Source: Pseudanabaena sp. UWO311 (lineage in GTDB: Bacteria; Cyanobacteriota; Cyanobacteriia; Pseudanabaenales; Pseudanabaenaceae). Taken from it: a stretch of DNA of 64,000 bases. The position numbers and the translations under genes are program-made. The notes beneath the pieces were generated by a model. The model was not told where the DNA came from. It did no database searches and saw only the letters and a program-made list of their open reading frames with translations. Below, piece by piece: positions 7,421 to 15,484 of the stretch (position 1 is the stretch's first letter; each line of letters begins with the position of its first letter). Location of the stretch: NCBI RefSeq assembly GCF_006937785.1, contig NZ_SJEE01000014.1, positions 1 through 64,000 of the forward strand, read 5' to 3'.

Positions 7421-9640
7421 CTAAGGTACTTCAATAGGAATAATCGTATACTCAGGCAGAGACATCTGGAAATGCTCTTTTTGGCTGAGCAAGATCACCA
7501 GTCGTGCTACAGACTGGGGCTTAACAGCCAAATCGCTCCAAGGTATAGCAACTTCTAGGCATTGCTCAAAGCCTATTTTCGTATGAGTTGCGATAGTTTC
7601 CCACTGAAATTGTTCTGTAGATTCTTGAAGCTGGACTGACTTATCAGCAAAATTGATCGTTAGGTGATGGCGAAACAAATAATTTAGCGGCGACACATCA
7701 GGCATGTCAAGAAGTTGCACAGGACTGTTGGGATGAATCCGACTAGGATAAAACCACAACAAATGTAGTTTACTTTGAGCGACGCTCTCTAGATTACTAA
7801 ATTCTAGGCGCAAGTAGCAATAAAAATGATCGTAACCGTACCATAGTCGCTTGACGGGCGTATTTTGATGCATTGCCCCCCTTGCCCCACTAACTTCAAT
7901 TTTGCCAGCCCCTTGCCAATCATCATTTTCAAATCGGCCATTAATCATTGGCTCAATGAGGCTAGTAGGTCGATCGCTAGTGGAGACATCATGAGGCTCA
8001 AGAGGATATAGCAATGCGTGGGGTACTGGCTCATTGAGAGCACGATAAATCACCTGCAAATGCTCACGAAATAGGCGATCAAACATCGCGTCGTCATTTG
8101 AACTATGTCCTTCGCCAAACCACCAAAACCAATCCGAGCCTTCGGCTGCCATTAGGCTTTCCCATGCTTCAGGATTATTTTCTGGTGTAGCTTCTGCGTG
8201 CATAGCCAATATTTGCCGTGCTTCTGCAAGTAACTCCCAAGCGCGGTTTTTAACTGGATCGCCGATCCATGTGGTAAAGCTAGAGTCAATCCATGAGCCA
8301 CTATGCAACTGGTGAGGTGGGATTTTTTCAGTGGGTGAGAATTTCTCTAGATATTCAGAGGGTGTAACCAGTTTTAGATTTTCATTGTTGGAAAGATTTT
8401 CGTAAAGAGTTTGCAAGAATGGGTTGCCATCTTGAGGATAAAATTCCCAGCAATTTTCGCCGTCAAGGGCGATCGTCACTAGCCAAGGCTTTCCTTCAGG
8501 ATGCTGTGCGAGATATTCATTTTGTTGCTTTTGAATAGTCATCAAACGATCGCACAAATCATCGCTAGCAGCTTGAGGCAAAAGTGCACCATAACTAAAA
8601 CCGATCAAATCCGAGAGTAGGCGATCGCGGAAAATAATTGCTAAGTCCCCATGAATTGTTTCAAGTCGATAGGGTTGATAGAGCAAATGTGGTGCATCGA
8701 TCGCCCCGCGCTCATCTCGTCGGAAATAATGTCCAAGACTCCAGCCTAATACACCTTCGTCAGAACATAACCAAGAAAATCCTTGCTTAGAAACATGCGG
8801 CAAGATGGCAGGGCTAACAGACTGCTCTGAGGGCCATAAACCTCTGGGATCGCAGCTAAAGTGTTGGCGGTAAACTTCTTTTGCTTTTTCTAGATGTAGC
8901 GTAATGTCTGGCTCATGGCGGAAGCGATGATTGGGCAGATACATCTGTGGCACAGCGATCCTACCTGCTTGCGTATCGGCTAAAAGCGGCATGATCGGAT
9001 GCGTGTAGGGCGTGGTGGTAATTTCTAGTTGCCCATTTTTTTGCATTTTTCGATGCTGCGGCAAAATTCGGGAAATAATATCTCGCTGCTTACTATAAAT
9101 TCTTTGTCGATCAGCGAGGGTAAAATCCTTGCCGCGATCGTACCATTCAGCAATTTCAGGATCGGCATCTCGGAATAGAGGATCAATCCATGCCAAGTTA
9201 TGCAATGCAAGTAAATCGCTAAAATCTGGTGCTAGCCAATTATTGACACACCACTCAATCCCACAGGCTTGTTTCTGAGCTAATAGATCGGCATAGCGAT
9301 GATATGGCTCGATCATCGTCTGATGATTAGCATCAAAGAAATGCTCGACTATGAAATGTTTTTGCGATCGCGTTAATGTATCGACAGGTGTTAAAGTCAA
9401 AGCCAAGTAAGGATCAAATGCATTTCCTTCAACATAATCCTGCAATTGCAGGATCAGCGATGGCACAAGATTGATCGTTTGATGTAGCTTAGGATATCTT
9501 GACAACATCAACGCTAAATCCAAATAATCTTTTACGCCATGCAACCTCACCCAAGGCAAATGATACTTACCTGCGATTGCGCTTTTGTAGAGAGGTTGAT
9601 GTTGGTGCCAGATAAATGCGATATGTAGAGGATATGACAT
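7421..9640 (-). CDS. Glycoside hydrolase family 57 protein
   Basis: About 739 aa. GH57 motifs appear in order: HQHQP near the start, GLWPSEQS, WLCSDEGVLGWS (nucleophile region) and ALDGENCWEFY (acid/base region), then FWWFGEGHSSNDD. The C-terminal quarter is a beta-rich extension, perhaps carbohydrate-binding. The likely role is cytosolic alpha-glucan (glycogen) hydrolysis or transfer; the exact specificity is not readable here. The frame is open to an ATG at 9709, but that start overlaps the divergent DUF192 gene and adds 23 unusual residues. ATG 9640 begins MSYPLHIAFIWHQHQP as in the family. Confidence 0.85.
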   Translation of the reverse strand: MSYPLHIAFIWHQHQPLYKSAIAGKYHLPWVRLHGVKDYLDLALMLSRYPKLHQTINLVPSLILQLQDYVEGNAFDPYLALTLTPVDTLTRSQKHFIVEHFFDANHQTMIEPYHRYADLLAQKQACGIEWCVNNWLAPDFSDLLALHNLAWIDPLFRDADPEIAEWYDRGKDFTLADRQRIYSKQRDIISRILPQHRKMQKNGQLEITTTPYTHPIMPLLADTQAGRIAVPQMYLPNHRFRHEPDITLHLEKAKEVYRQHFSCDPRGLWPSEQSVSPAILPHVSKQGFSWLCSDEGVLGWSLGHYFRRDERGAIDAPHLLYQPYRLETIHGDLAIIFRDRLLSDLIGFSYGALLPQAASDDLCDRLMTIQKQQNEYLAQHPEGKPWLVTIALDGENCWEFYPQDGNPFLQTLYENLSNNENLKLVTPSEYLEKFSPTEKIPPHQLHSGSWIDSSFTTWIGDPVKNRAWELLAEARQILAMHAEATPENNPEAWESLMAAEGSDWFWWFGEGHSSNDDAMFDRLFREHLQVIYRALNEPVPHALLYPLEPHDVSTSDRPTSLIEPMINGRFENDDWQGAGKIEVSGARGAMHQNTPVKRLWYGYDHFYCYLRLEFSNLESVAQSKLHLLWFYPSRIHPNSPVQLLDMPDVSPLNYLFRHHLTINFADKSVQLQESTEQFQWETIATHTKIGFEQCLEVAIPWSDLAVKPQSVARLVILLSQKEHFQMSLPEYTIIPIEVP

Positions 9641-9643
9641 AGG

Positions 9644-10273
9644 ATGACTGGCAATATGACTGGCGATACTTCTAGAAATTGTGACACACCTAATCATAGT
9701 TCGATCCAAACACTTTGTATAAAGCTATGTACGGTTAGCCTCTATCTTTGTTTGATGGGCTGTGCACCTGTATCTAGTGATACAGCTAAGAACCCCACAG
9801 CATCAGAGATACCCGCGACATCATCTCCACAAACGATCGCACCTCAAGCTAAACCCAAACTAGTCTCAGAACTGGCTCAATATTTGCCAATTACTGCCAT
9901 AGCGACAATTTCAGGACGCGAAATTCAGCTTGAGGTAGCCAATACTTTCAAGGAACAAGAAAAAGGGCTAATGTTTCGTCCCCCATTGGCTGACGATCGC
10001 GGGATGTTGTTTGTTTTTACGCCTGCACGTCCCGTAGCCTTTTGGATGAAAAATACCCCTTCACCTCTTGATATTATTTTCTTACTAGATGGCGAAGTTA
10101 AGGCGATCGCCCGCAACGCTACGACTTGTAAGAGCGATCCTTGTCCTGTTTATCCTGAGGGAGGCGTAGTTGCGGACAACGTACTTGAAGTGAGAGCGGG
10201 GCTAACCCAAGAAATTGGCTTGAAGGAAGGCGATCGGATTACTGTTAAATTCTTGTTGCCAAAAAATCAATGA
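9644..10273 (+). CDS. DUF192 lipoprotein
   Basis: 209 aa. A signal segment ends in the lipobox LMGC (Cys about 40), followed by a Ser/Thr/Pro/Ala linker. Residues about 85-205 are a DUF192 domain (PF02643): KGLMFRPPL, GMLFVF, FWMKNT..LDIIF, VLEVRAG. The function of DUF192 is unknown; members are small beta-barrel exported proteins. The start is almost back-to-back with GH57 (4 bp between proposed starts), so the two promoters must lie inside each other's coding DNA. A second in-frame ATG lies four codons on. Confidence 0.85.
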   Translation: MTGNMTGDTSRNCDTPNHSSIQTLCIKLCTVSLYLCLMGCAPVSSDTAKNPTASEIPATSSPQTIAPQAKPKLVSELAQYLPITAIATISGREIQLEVANTFKEQEKGLMFRPPLADDRGMLFVFTPARPVAFWMKNTPSPLDIIFLLDGEVKAIARNATTCKSDPCPVYPEGGVVADNVLEVRAGLTQEIGLKEGDRITVKFLLPKNQ

Positions 10274-10440
10274 CCACTATAATTCTATAGTCCGAAATTG
10301 TTTGCAAATTCAAAGATATTGCATGGCAATATTGAACAAAAGTAAATAAATTTCAAAATGTTCAAAACTACTTAGTAATTTCTCCCTGAAAGTGCTAAAA
10401 GTAGCAGTGGTGAATCTTGAGTGAAAGAAGAGTAAAAAAA

Positions 10441-10941
10441 ATGACAGCTAGCAGAGCAAGAAGCCCTGAACCACAGAGATACCCGCAGCCTCTTGATCGC
10501 AAGAATAAACTTCGGCAGGCAAGTCCCCAACCGATCAAAAATCGCAATGTAAAGCGGTTGCCTCGTACTAACTCATTTCCTCTGCCTCTGTGGTTGCGGG
10601 TCTTGATGACCACTCAAAAGCTGTCTATCGCTGCGACTGTAATCCTCACTATTTCAGTATTCGCGATCTACGGTTGGACTGTATATGCCCAAGAGCAGTG
10701 GAATCAGCAATATAAAAAGCTCGAACAACTCCAGCGTCAAGAGCGTCAATTAACAAATGCCGCAGGTTCATTTGATAATGAGATGCTGCAATCAATTCAA
10801 AAGAAGCCGGGGGATTTGGTTCGCGAAAGTCCCGAGAAGTCAATTTTTTTGCAAGCTGCTCCTCTCCGCCCAAAGCGTGAAGTCCCGTCTACTGTGTCTG
10901 AGCTTCCAAAGAAAAAGCAAAATGAAAGCCTAGGATATTAA
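10441..10941 (+). CDS. Small bitopic membrane protein, FtsL/DivIC-like layout
   Basis: 166 aa from ATG 10441, which has a purine-rich site (GAAAGAAGAG) about 8 nt upstream; a TTG at 10417 would add eight residues. Residues 1-45 are basic and Pro-rich, about 55-85 form one membrane segment (SIAATVILTISVFAIYGWTV), followed by a short Gln-rich coiled coil (EQWNQQYKKLEQLQRQERQL) and a Pro/Lys-rich tail. This topology matches the septal FtsL/DivIC class and proteins known near division genes in cyanobacteria, but no division gene is adjacent (glmS follows), so the role is inferred. Confidence 0.6.
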   Translation: MTASRARSPEPQRYPQPLDRKNKLRQASPQPIKNRNVKRLPRTNSFPLPLWLRVLMTTQKLSIAATVILTISVFAIYGWTVYAQEQWNQQYKKLEQLQRQERQLTNAAGSFDNEMLQSIQKKPGDLVRESPEKSIFLQAAPLRPKREVPSTVSELPKKKQNESLGY

Positions 10942-10960
10942 TGTAGGAACTTCACATGGT

Positions 10961-11013
10961 TAAATACGATCATGATTCCTTGCGCGATGCGCAAGGAATC
11001 ATGATCGTATTTA
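10961..11013. terminator. 25-bp palindrome between the bitopic gene and glmS
   Basis: Arms 10961-10985 and 10989-11013 are perfect over 25 bp with loop GAT (core CCTTGCGC). It is 19 bp after the upstream stop and 15 bp before the glmS ATG, so it should end upstream transcription or fold in the glmS leader. Confidence 0.75.
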
Positions 11014-11028
11014 TCTCAACTTGACATT

Positions 11029-12924
11029 ATGTGTGGAATTGTTGGCTACATCGGACATCGCTCGGCAAATGAAGTTTTAATCTCAGGGTTACGCAAACTC
11101 GAATATCGCGGCTATGACTCCGCAGGCGTTGCCACAATTCCCTTACTTGATCACCCAGCCGATCGCCCAATTGATCGTTATTTACATCGGGTCAGAGCCA
11201 AGGGCAAGCTAATCCAACTAGAGGAAAAGTTAAAGGCTGATACCGCTCCTCAAGCATCGATTGGTATTGGTCACACACGCTGGGCAACTCATGGCAAGCC
11301 TGAAGAGCATAATGCTCATCCCCATACCAATACCATGGGAAATCTTGCGGTTGTGCAGAATGGGATTGTTGAGAACTACCATATTCTTCGCTCTGAGTTA
11401 AAACAGCTTGGTCATATTTTTGTCAGCGAAACTGATACAGAAGTAATTCCCCATATGATTGCCGAATTTCTAACTCAGTTGGAAAAGCAAGGCAATATGA
11501 TTCCTGACAAGTCTCCCTCAGTGCTGTTTGAAGCAGTAAGACTGACGATCGCAAAATTGCAAGGAGCCTATGCGATCGCAGTTATTCATGCTGATTATCC
11601 CGATGAAATAGTTGTTGTACGTCAGCAAGCGCCGCTAGTCATTGGTATTGGCAAAGATGAGAATTTTTGTGCTTCGGATACGCCTGCGTTAGTCGCCTAT
11701 ACGCGCACCGTGATTTCTCTGGAAAATGGTGAAATTGCACGACTGACTAGAGAGTCGGTACAAGTCTATAACTCCAAAGGCGATCGCCTCCGCCGCGCAC
11801 CCCAAACTCTCAACTGGAATCCCACGATGGTGGAGAAGCAAGGCTTTAAGCACTATATGCTCAAGGAAATTTATGAGCAACCTGGGGTGTTTCGGACAGG
11901 ATTAGCAATTTATGTTAGTGAGACTAATAAAGTTGATCTAGGACTACCCACAGGTTTCATCGAGCCGATTGAGCGGGTGGAGATTATTGCTTGTGGAACT
12001 AGTTGGCACGCCTCTCTCGTAGGCAAATATTTATTAGAGCAGCTTGCAGGTGTACCAACTAGCGTTCAATATGCTTCTGAGTATCGCTATTCGCCGCCGC
12101 CTTCTTTAAAGAATACCCTTGTGATCGGTGTAACTCAGTCGGGCGAAACGGCGGATACTCTGGCTGCGTTGGAGCTTGCCAAATCAAGAGGCGATCGCTG
12201 TCTGGGTATTACCAATCGTGTGGAAAGCTCCATAGGACGAATTTCGGATGCAGTAATTGATACTCAAGCAGGAATTGAGATCGGTGTGGCGGCGACAAAA
12301 ACCTTTGTGGCTCAATTGCTGATGTTCTATTTATTAGCATTAGAGTTTGGTGCTGCTAAAGGCACATTAACCGAAGCGAGAAGTCAAGAATTAATTGAAG
12401 GATTACGACAACTTCCTGCCTATATGGAACGAATTCTCGAAGGTCAAGAACGCTATATTGAAGATCTTTCGCGCCAATTTACCCATACTAAGGATTTCAT
12501 CTTCTTAGGTCGTGGGATTAACTTCCCGATCGCTCTCGAAGGTGCACTCAAGCTTAAAGAGATCAGCTACATTCATGCTGAGGGATATCCCGCAGGTGAG
12601 ATGAAGCATGGACCGATCGCATTGCTTGATGAGGATGTACCTGTAGTTGCGATCGCTACCCCTGGGTCGGTCTACGAGAAGGTTCTTTCTAATTCACAAG
12701 AAGCGAAAGCGAGGGATGCGAAATTGATTGGGGTTGCGCCTCTTGATGATCCTGCGGCGCATGAGGTATTTGATTACATTTTGCCGATTCCTGTGGTTGA
12801 TGAGATTTTCTCGCCAATTCTGACCGTAATTCCGTTGCAACTGCTGTCCTATCATGTGGCTGCACATCGTGGTTTAGATGTCGATCAACCCCGAAATCTC
12901 GCAAAATCTGTCACGGTTGAATAG
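11029..12924 (+). CDS. glmS: Glutamine-fructose-6-phosphate aminotransferase
   Basis: 631 aa, normal length. It makes glucosamine-6-phosphate from fructose-6-phosphate and glutamine, the first step to UDP-GlcNAc and peptidoglycan. The protein begins MCGIVGYIG, so Cys2 becomes the glutaminase nucleophile. The N-terminal Ntn domain has GHTRWATHG and a QNGIVENY loop. Two SIS sugar-isomerase domains follow (GTSWHAS and SQSGETADT; LGRG, EGALKLKEISY, GEMKHGP), with the C-terminal LAKSVTVE signature. I see no glmS ribozyme upstream; the 15 nt before ATG hold only the palindrome end. Confidence 0.96.
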   Translation: MCGIVGYIGHRSANEVLISGLRKLEYRGYDSAGVATIPLLDHPADRPIDRYLHRVRAKGKLIQLEEKLKADTAPQASIGIGHTRWATHGKPEEHNAHPHTNTMGNLAVVQNGIVENYHILRSELKQLGHIFVSETDTEVIPHMIAEFLTQLEKQGNMIPDKSPSVLFEAVRLTIAKLQGAYAIAVIHADYPDEIVVVRQQAPLVIGIGKDENFCASDTPALVAYTRTVISLENGEIARLTRESVQVYNSKGDRLRRAPQTLNWNPTMVEKQGFKHYMLKEIYEQPGVFRTGLAIYVSETNKVDLGLPTGFIEPIERVEIIACGTSWHASLVGKYLLEQLAGVPTSVQYASEYRYSPPPSLKNTLVIGVTQSGETADTLAALELAKSRGDRCLGITNRVESSIGRISDAVIDTQAGIEIGVAATKTFVAQLLMFYLLALEFGAAKGTLTEARSQELIEGLRQLPAYMERILEGQERYIEDLSRQFTHTKDFIFLGRGINFPIALEGALKLKEISYIHAEGYPAGEMKHGPIALLDEDVPVVAIATPGSVYEKVLSNSQEAKARDAKLIGVAPLDDPAAHEVFDYILPIPVVDEIFSPILTVIPLQLLSYHVAAHRGLDVDQPRNLAKSVTVE

Positions 12925-12959
12925 ATTAAAAAGACAGTACATTGCGCCGCCTTAAAACT

Positions 12960-13010
12960 CAGAGAAACTTGTAAAAGCTACGTTTCGCGTAGCTTTTACA
13001 AGTTTCTCTG
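12960..13010. terminator. Palindromic terminator after glmS
   Basis: Arms 12960-12982 and 12988-13010 pair over 23 bp (core GTAAAAGCTACG) with a 5-nt TTTCG loop, 36 bp after the glmS stop. Confidence 0.75.
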
Positions 13011-13053
13011 GACAATTTAAAGCCTCAACAGGCTAGGACAATGAAAAAAATTT

Positions 13054-14499
13054 ATGGACAAATATAATCGTCGAAAATTTTTACTTCATGCTCGGAACTT
13101 GACCTATGCTGGAGCGGCAAGTTGGCTTTGTAGCTGTGGCGGTGCATTGAGCAACTCTGATGATCGCTCAGTCAATCCATCGCCAATGGATAGCGAAGAT
13201 AAACAACAAATTATCGTCATTGGTGCAGGGATTGCAGGAATCACTGCGGCAAAAAAATTGCAAGCTCAAGGATATCGGGTAATTATCTTAGAAGGTCGCG
13301 ATCGCATCGGGGGGAGAATTTGGACAGATAATTCTTTAGGCTTTCCTTTGGATCTCGGTGCTGCGTGGATTCATACCGTTGACGGTAATCCTATCTCGCC
13401 ATTAGTCAAGCAATTTGACATTCAGACTGTCATCTCAGATCTTAAATCGCAATGGAATTATAAGGGTGTCAAGCAACTGCTAAGTGAATCTGATGAACTG
13501 CTTATAGACAAAGCTTTTCAATCATTTATGAATAGAGTTAACCAGCTAAAAAAAGACCCACGATCATCGCAGCAGATAACTCTAGCAGATATCGCTCAAC
13601 AAATAATTGAATCAGAAGAACTCACAGGAGTCACTCTTAAAGGATTTCGGGCAACCCTAGCTTCGACGATTGAGAGTGAAGTTGGCGATGATATTGCGAA
13701 TTTAGGAGTCAAAGGTTTCGATGAAGATTCCGAATTTTCTGGCGCAGATGTAGTTTTTCCGCAAGGTTATAAGCAGATTGTACAGGCTCTATCCAAAGAT
13801 TTAGATATTCGGACTAAGCATCTTGTGCAGCAGGTTGACTATGATGACACTGGCGTACAAGTGACCACTGATCGCGGAGTTTTTAATGGCTCAAGGGTGA
13901 TTGTCACTGTTCCTTTAGGTGTATTGAAACGTGGTTCTATTAAGTTCTCGCCAGAATTGCCAGATGCAAAGATAGCAGCAATTGAACAATTAGGTATGGG
14001 AGCTTTAAATAAATTAGTATTAAAATTCCCTAATCAATTTTGGCCATCACAGCCTCACACCATGGCATATATCAATGGCAATATTCCCGATCGCTATGTT
14101 GAATTTTACAACTGGCAGAAATATATTCAGCAGCCGATTTTAGTCGCTATGTTTAGCGGTAATTTTTCGCGATCGCTCTCACAAATATCTCAATCTGAAG
14201 CAACGCAGAACATTATGTCTGATTTACAAGCAATGTTTGGTAAAGATATTCCGTTGCCAACTGCTACAATATTGACCAAATGGCATGATGACCCATTTGC
14301 CTATGGTTCCTATTCCACCTTCTCAATCAATGGTTCCATTCAAGACTGCGATCGCCTGGCGGAACCTATAGGCGATCGGGTGTTTTTTGCGGGTGAGGCA
14401 ACCTATGGTAAACATATAGGAACTGTCCATGGAGCTTTATTGAGTGGAGAGAGAGAAGCTAATAGAATCGCTACTAAAAAATCGTCCCTCAAGTTTTAA
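13054..14499 (+). CDS. Tat-exported flavin amine oxidase
   Basis: 481 aa. The N-terminus has a Tat-like NRRKFLLHA motif and a lipobox-like LCSC, so export, perhaps lipid-anchored, is likely. After a polar linker the FAD Rossmann motif VIGAGIAGITAAKKL appears, then RDRIGGRI and LGAAWIH, typical of the flavin monoamine/polyamine oxidase and L-amino acid oxidase family. The C-terminal VFFAGEATYGKHIGTVHGAL closes the FAD site. It oxidises an amine or amino acid, releasing H2O2 and an aldehyde or keto acid; the substrate is not decidable here. Its last five codons are duplicated at 15101-15115 (see MITE). Confidence 0.85.
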   Translation: MDKYNRRKFLLHARNLTYAGAASWLCSCGGALSNSDDRSVNPSPMDSEDKQQIIVIGAGIAGITAAKKLQAQGYRVIILEGRDRIGGRIWTDNSLGFPLDLGAAWIHTVDGNPISPLVKQFDIQTVISDLKSQWNYKGVKQLLSESDELLIDKAFQSFMNRVNQLKKDPRSSQQITLADIAQQIIESEELTGVTLKGFRATLASTIESEVGDDIANLGVKGFDEDSEFSGADVVFPQGYKQIVQALSKDLDIRTKHLVQQVDYDDTGVQVTTDRGVFNGSRVIVTVPLGVLKRGSIKFSPELPDAKIAAIEQLGMGALNKLVLKFPNQFWPSQPHTMAYINGNIPDRYVEFYNWQKYIQQPILVAMFSGNFSRSLSQISQSEATQNIMSDLQAMFGKDIPLPTATILTKWHDDPFAYGSYSTFSINGSIQDCDRLAEPIGDRVFFAGEATYGKHIGTVHGALLSGEREANRIATKKSSLKF

Positions 14500-14663
14500 C
14501 GGATGTTACGTGGAACTCAGATGATGAATTTCTTGCTGCTAGCAAAGCAGGGCAACCACGGGGGGATTGCCCCTACTCCAAAATCTAGAGGTTACCGTAG
14601 GGGCTGCGCCCCCGTGCCAGCCCTAAACCTATGCCATTAAAGGAATACCTTCCACGTAACATC
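14500..14663. mobile_element. MITE copy A with perfect 14-bp inverted ends
   Basis: Inverted ends GATGTTACGTGGAA (14502-14515) and TTCCACGTAACATC (14650-14663) match perfectly. Inside is a second dyad of GGGCAACCACGGGGGGATTG / CCCCCGTGCCAGCCC type. AGTTTTAA flanks it at 14492-14499 and 14664-14671, a probable 8-bp target duplication. A similar locus at 15101-15195 lacks the element. Copy B lies inverted at 20988-21150. No transposase is encoded. Confidence 0.75.
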
Positions 14664-14684
14664 AGTTTTAAGCTCAAATAGCGA

Positions 14685-14760
14685 TCGCAATCTAATCTCA
14701 AATCAACAGCGATCGCATTCAGTTGTAGCGTGTGTTAGCGAAGCGTAACGCACAAATAAT
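14685..14760. repeat. Duplicated intergenic block, copy 1
   Basis: The sequence from TCGCAATCTAATCTC to GTTAGCGAAGCGTAACGCAC is repeated at 15132-15195 with minor differences (about 12 bp are absent in copy 2). The 3' end contains a hairpin-forming TTAGCG-AAG-CGTAA motif. Together with the copied tail of the amine oxidase gene it marks a local duplication of about 100 bp. Confidence 0.7.
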
Positions 14761-14832
14761 TAGCATAAAAAAGACTTGAGTTCATTACATTCTATTAATT
14801 CACCATATTGGATAGATTTTTAGATTTAGGAG

Positions 14833-15039
14833 CTATTTCAAAAGTTGTAGCATATCAGTTAACACTTTTTCTGCTGAGAAAGCGTTGTATGGCGACCAAA
14901 TTTCATAGTTTTTTCCATTTTCGAGAATATCTGAGGTTTGTTCGTCTTTAGTTAGTTCTGTTGCTAAAAACTGGATGGCTTTAACCTTTTCAAAGTGGGA
15001 TAGCTTTTGTAGTGATGGCAAGATCTCTGTTAATGTCAT
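14833..15039 (-). CDS. Small cyanobacterial protein, possible antitoxin-like
   Basis: 68 aa: MTLTEILPSLQKLSHFEKVK, then IQFLATELTKDEQ and a WSPYNAFSAEKVLTDML segment. I recall a widespread group of short cyanobacterial proteins with this layout (helical N-terminus, then a WSPYxAFxAAxxL motif) that often sit beside toxin-like genes. No toxin partner is adjacent here. It lies between the two copies of the duplicated block. Function unknown; the reading frame and start look sound. Confidence 0.55.
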   Translation of the reverse strand: MTLTEILPSLQKLSHFEKVKAIQFLATELTKDEQTSDILENGKNYEIWSPYNAFSAEKVLTDMLQLLK

Positions 15040-15100
15040 AGAAATACAGGAGAAATATTAGCTAGATTATAGTGCGATATTTTATAAACTCAAAAAAACA

Positions 15101-15195
15101 TCCCTCAAGTTTTAATTCCGAGGGGCGCGAATCGCAATCTAATCTCAAATCATTCAGTTGTAGCGTCTGTTAGCGAAGCGTAACGCACCAATAAT
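15101..15195. repeat. Duplicated block copy 2, empty MITE site
   Basis: Starts with TCCCTCAAGTTTTAA (15101-15115), identical to the last five codons of the amine oxidase gene at 14485-14499, then continues into the block shared with 14685-14760. There is no MITE between the parts, so it resembles the pre-insertion state. Confidence 0.6.
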
Positions 15196-15484
15196 AATGT
15201 GACGATCGACAAATCGCTTAGGGGCATAGCATTACCACAGCCATCTATCAATTTTAAGATTCCCTTGATTTGGGAATGCTTTGCCCACAACCTCACAACG
15301 CAGGGACAATTTATCAGTGAAAGCGAAGAGGGTTATGCATTTGCGAATAAATATGGTCATGGTGTGTTGAGAAATTGTGGCGCAAATGCAAAACCCCTAC
15401 ATCCGTGAAATCCATTAATCCGTCTAATCTGTGTTCTAGCGGCGAGAGGGGAAAAGAGAAAGAAGGGTAAAGTGAAAGTTGTCC
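15196..15484. other. Non-coding stretch downstream of the caspase gene
   Basis: No gene is supported: a 69-codon plus-strand frame at 15199-15408 starts with GTG and has no recognisable family. 15410-15440 contains ATCCGTGAAATCC and CCGTCTAATCTG, wording typical of old cyanobacterial intergenic repeats. 15445-15480, read on the minus strand after the caspase stop, is a long pyrimidine tract. No reverse transcriptase or template repeat is found here. Confidence 0.4.

Noticed and set aside
10990-11028. Possible glmS ribozyme/riboswitch
   Set aside because: Only 15 nt lie between the palindrome and the ATG; no ribozyme core; not expected in cyanobacteria.
15199-15408. Plus-strand 69-codon frame between the duplicated block and the caspase gene
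   Set aside because: GTG start inside a repeat-rich stretch, no recognisable family, no ribosome site; likely non-coding.
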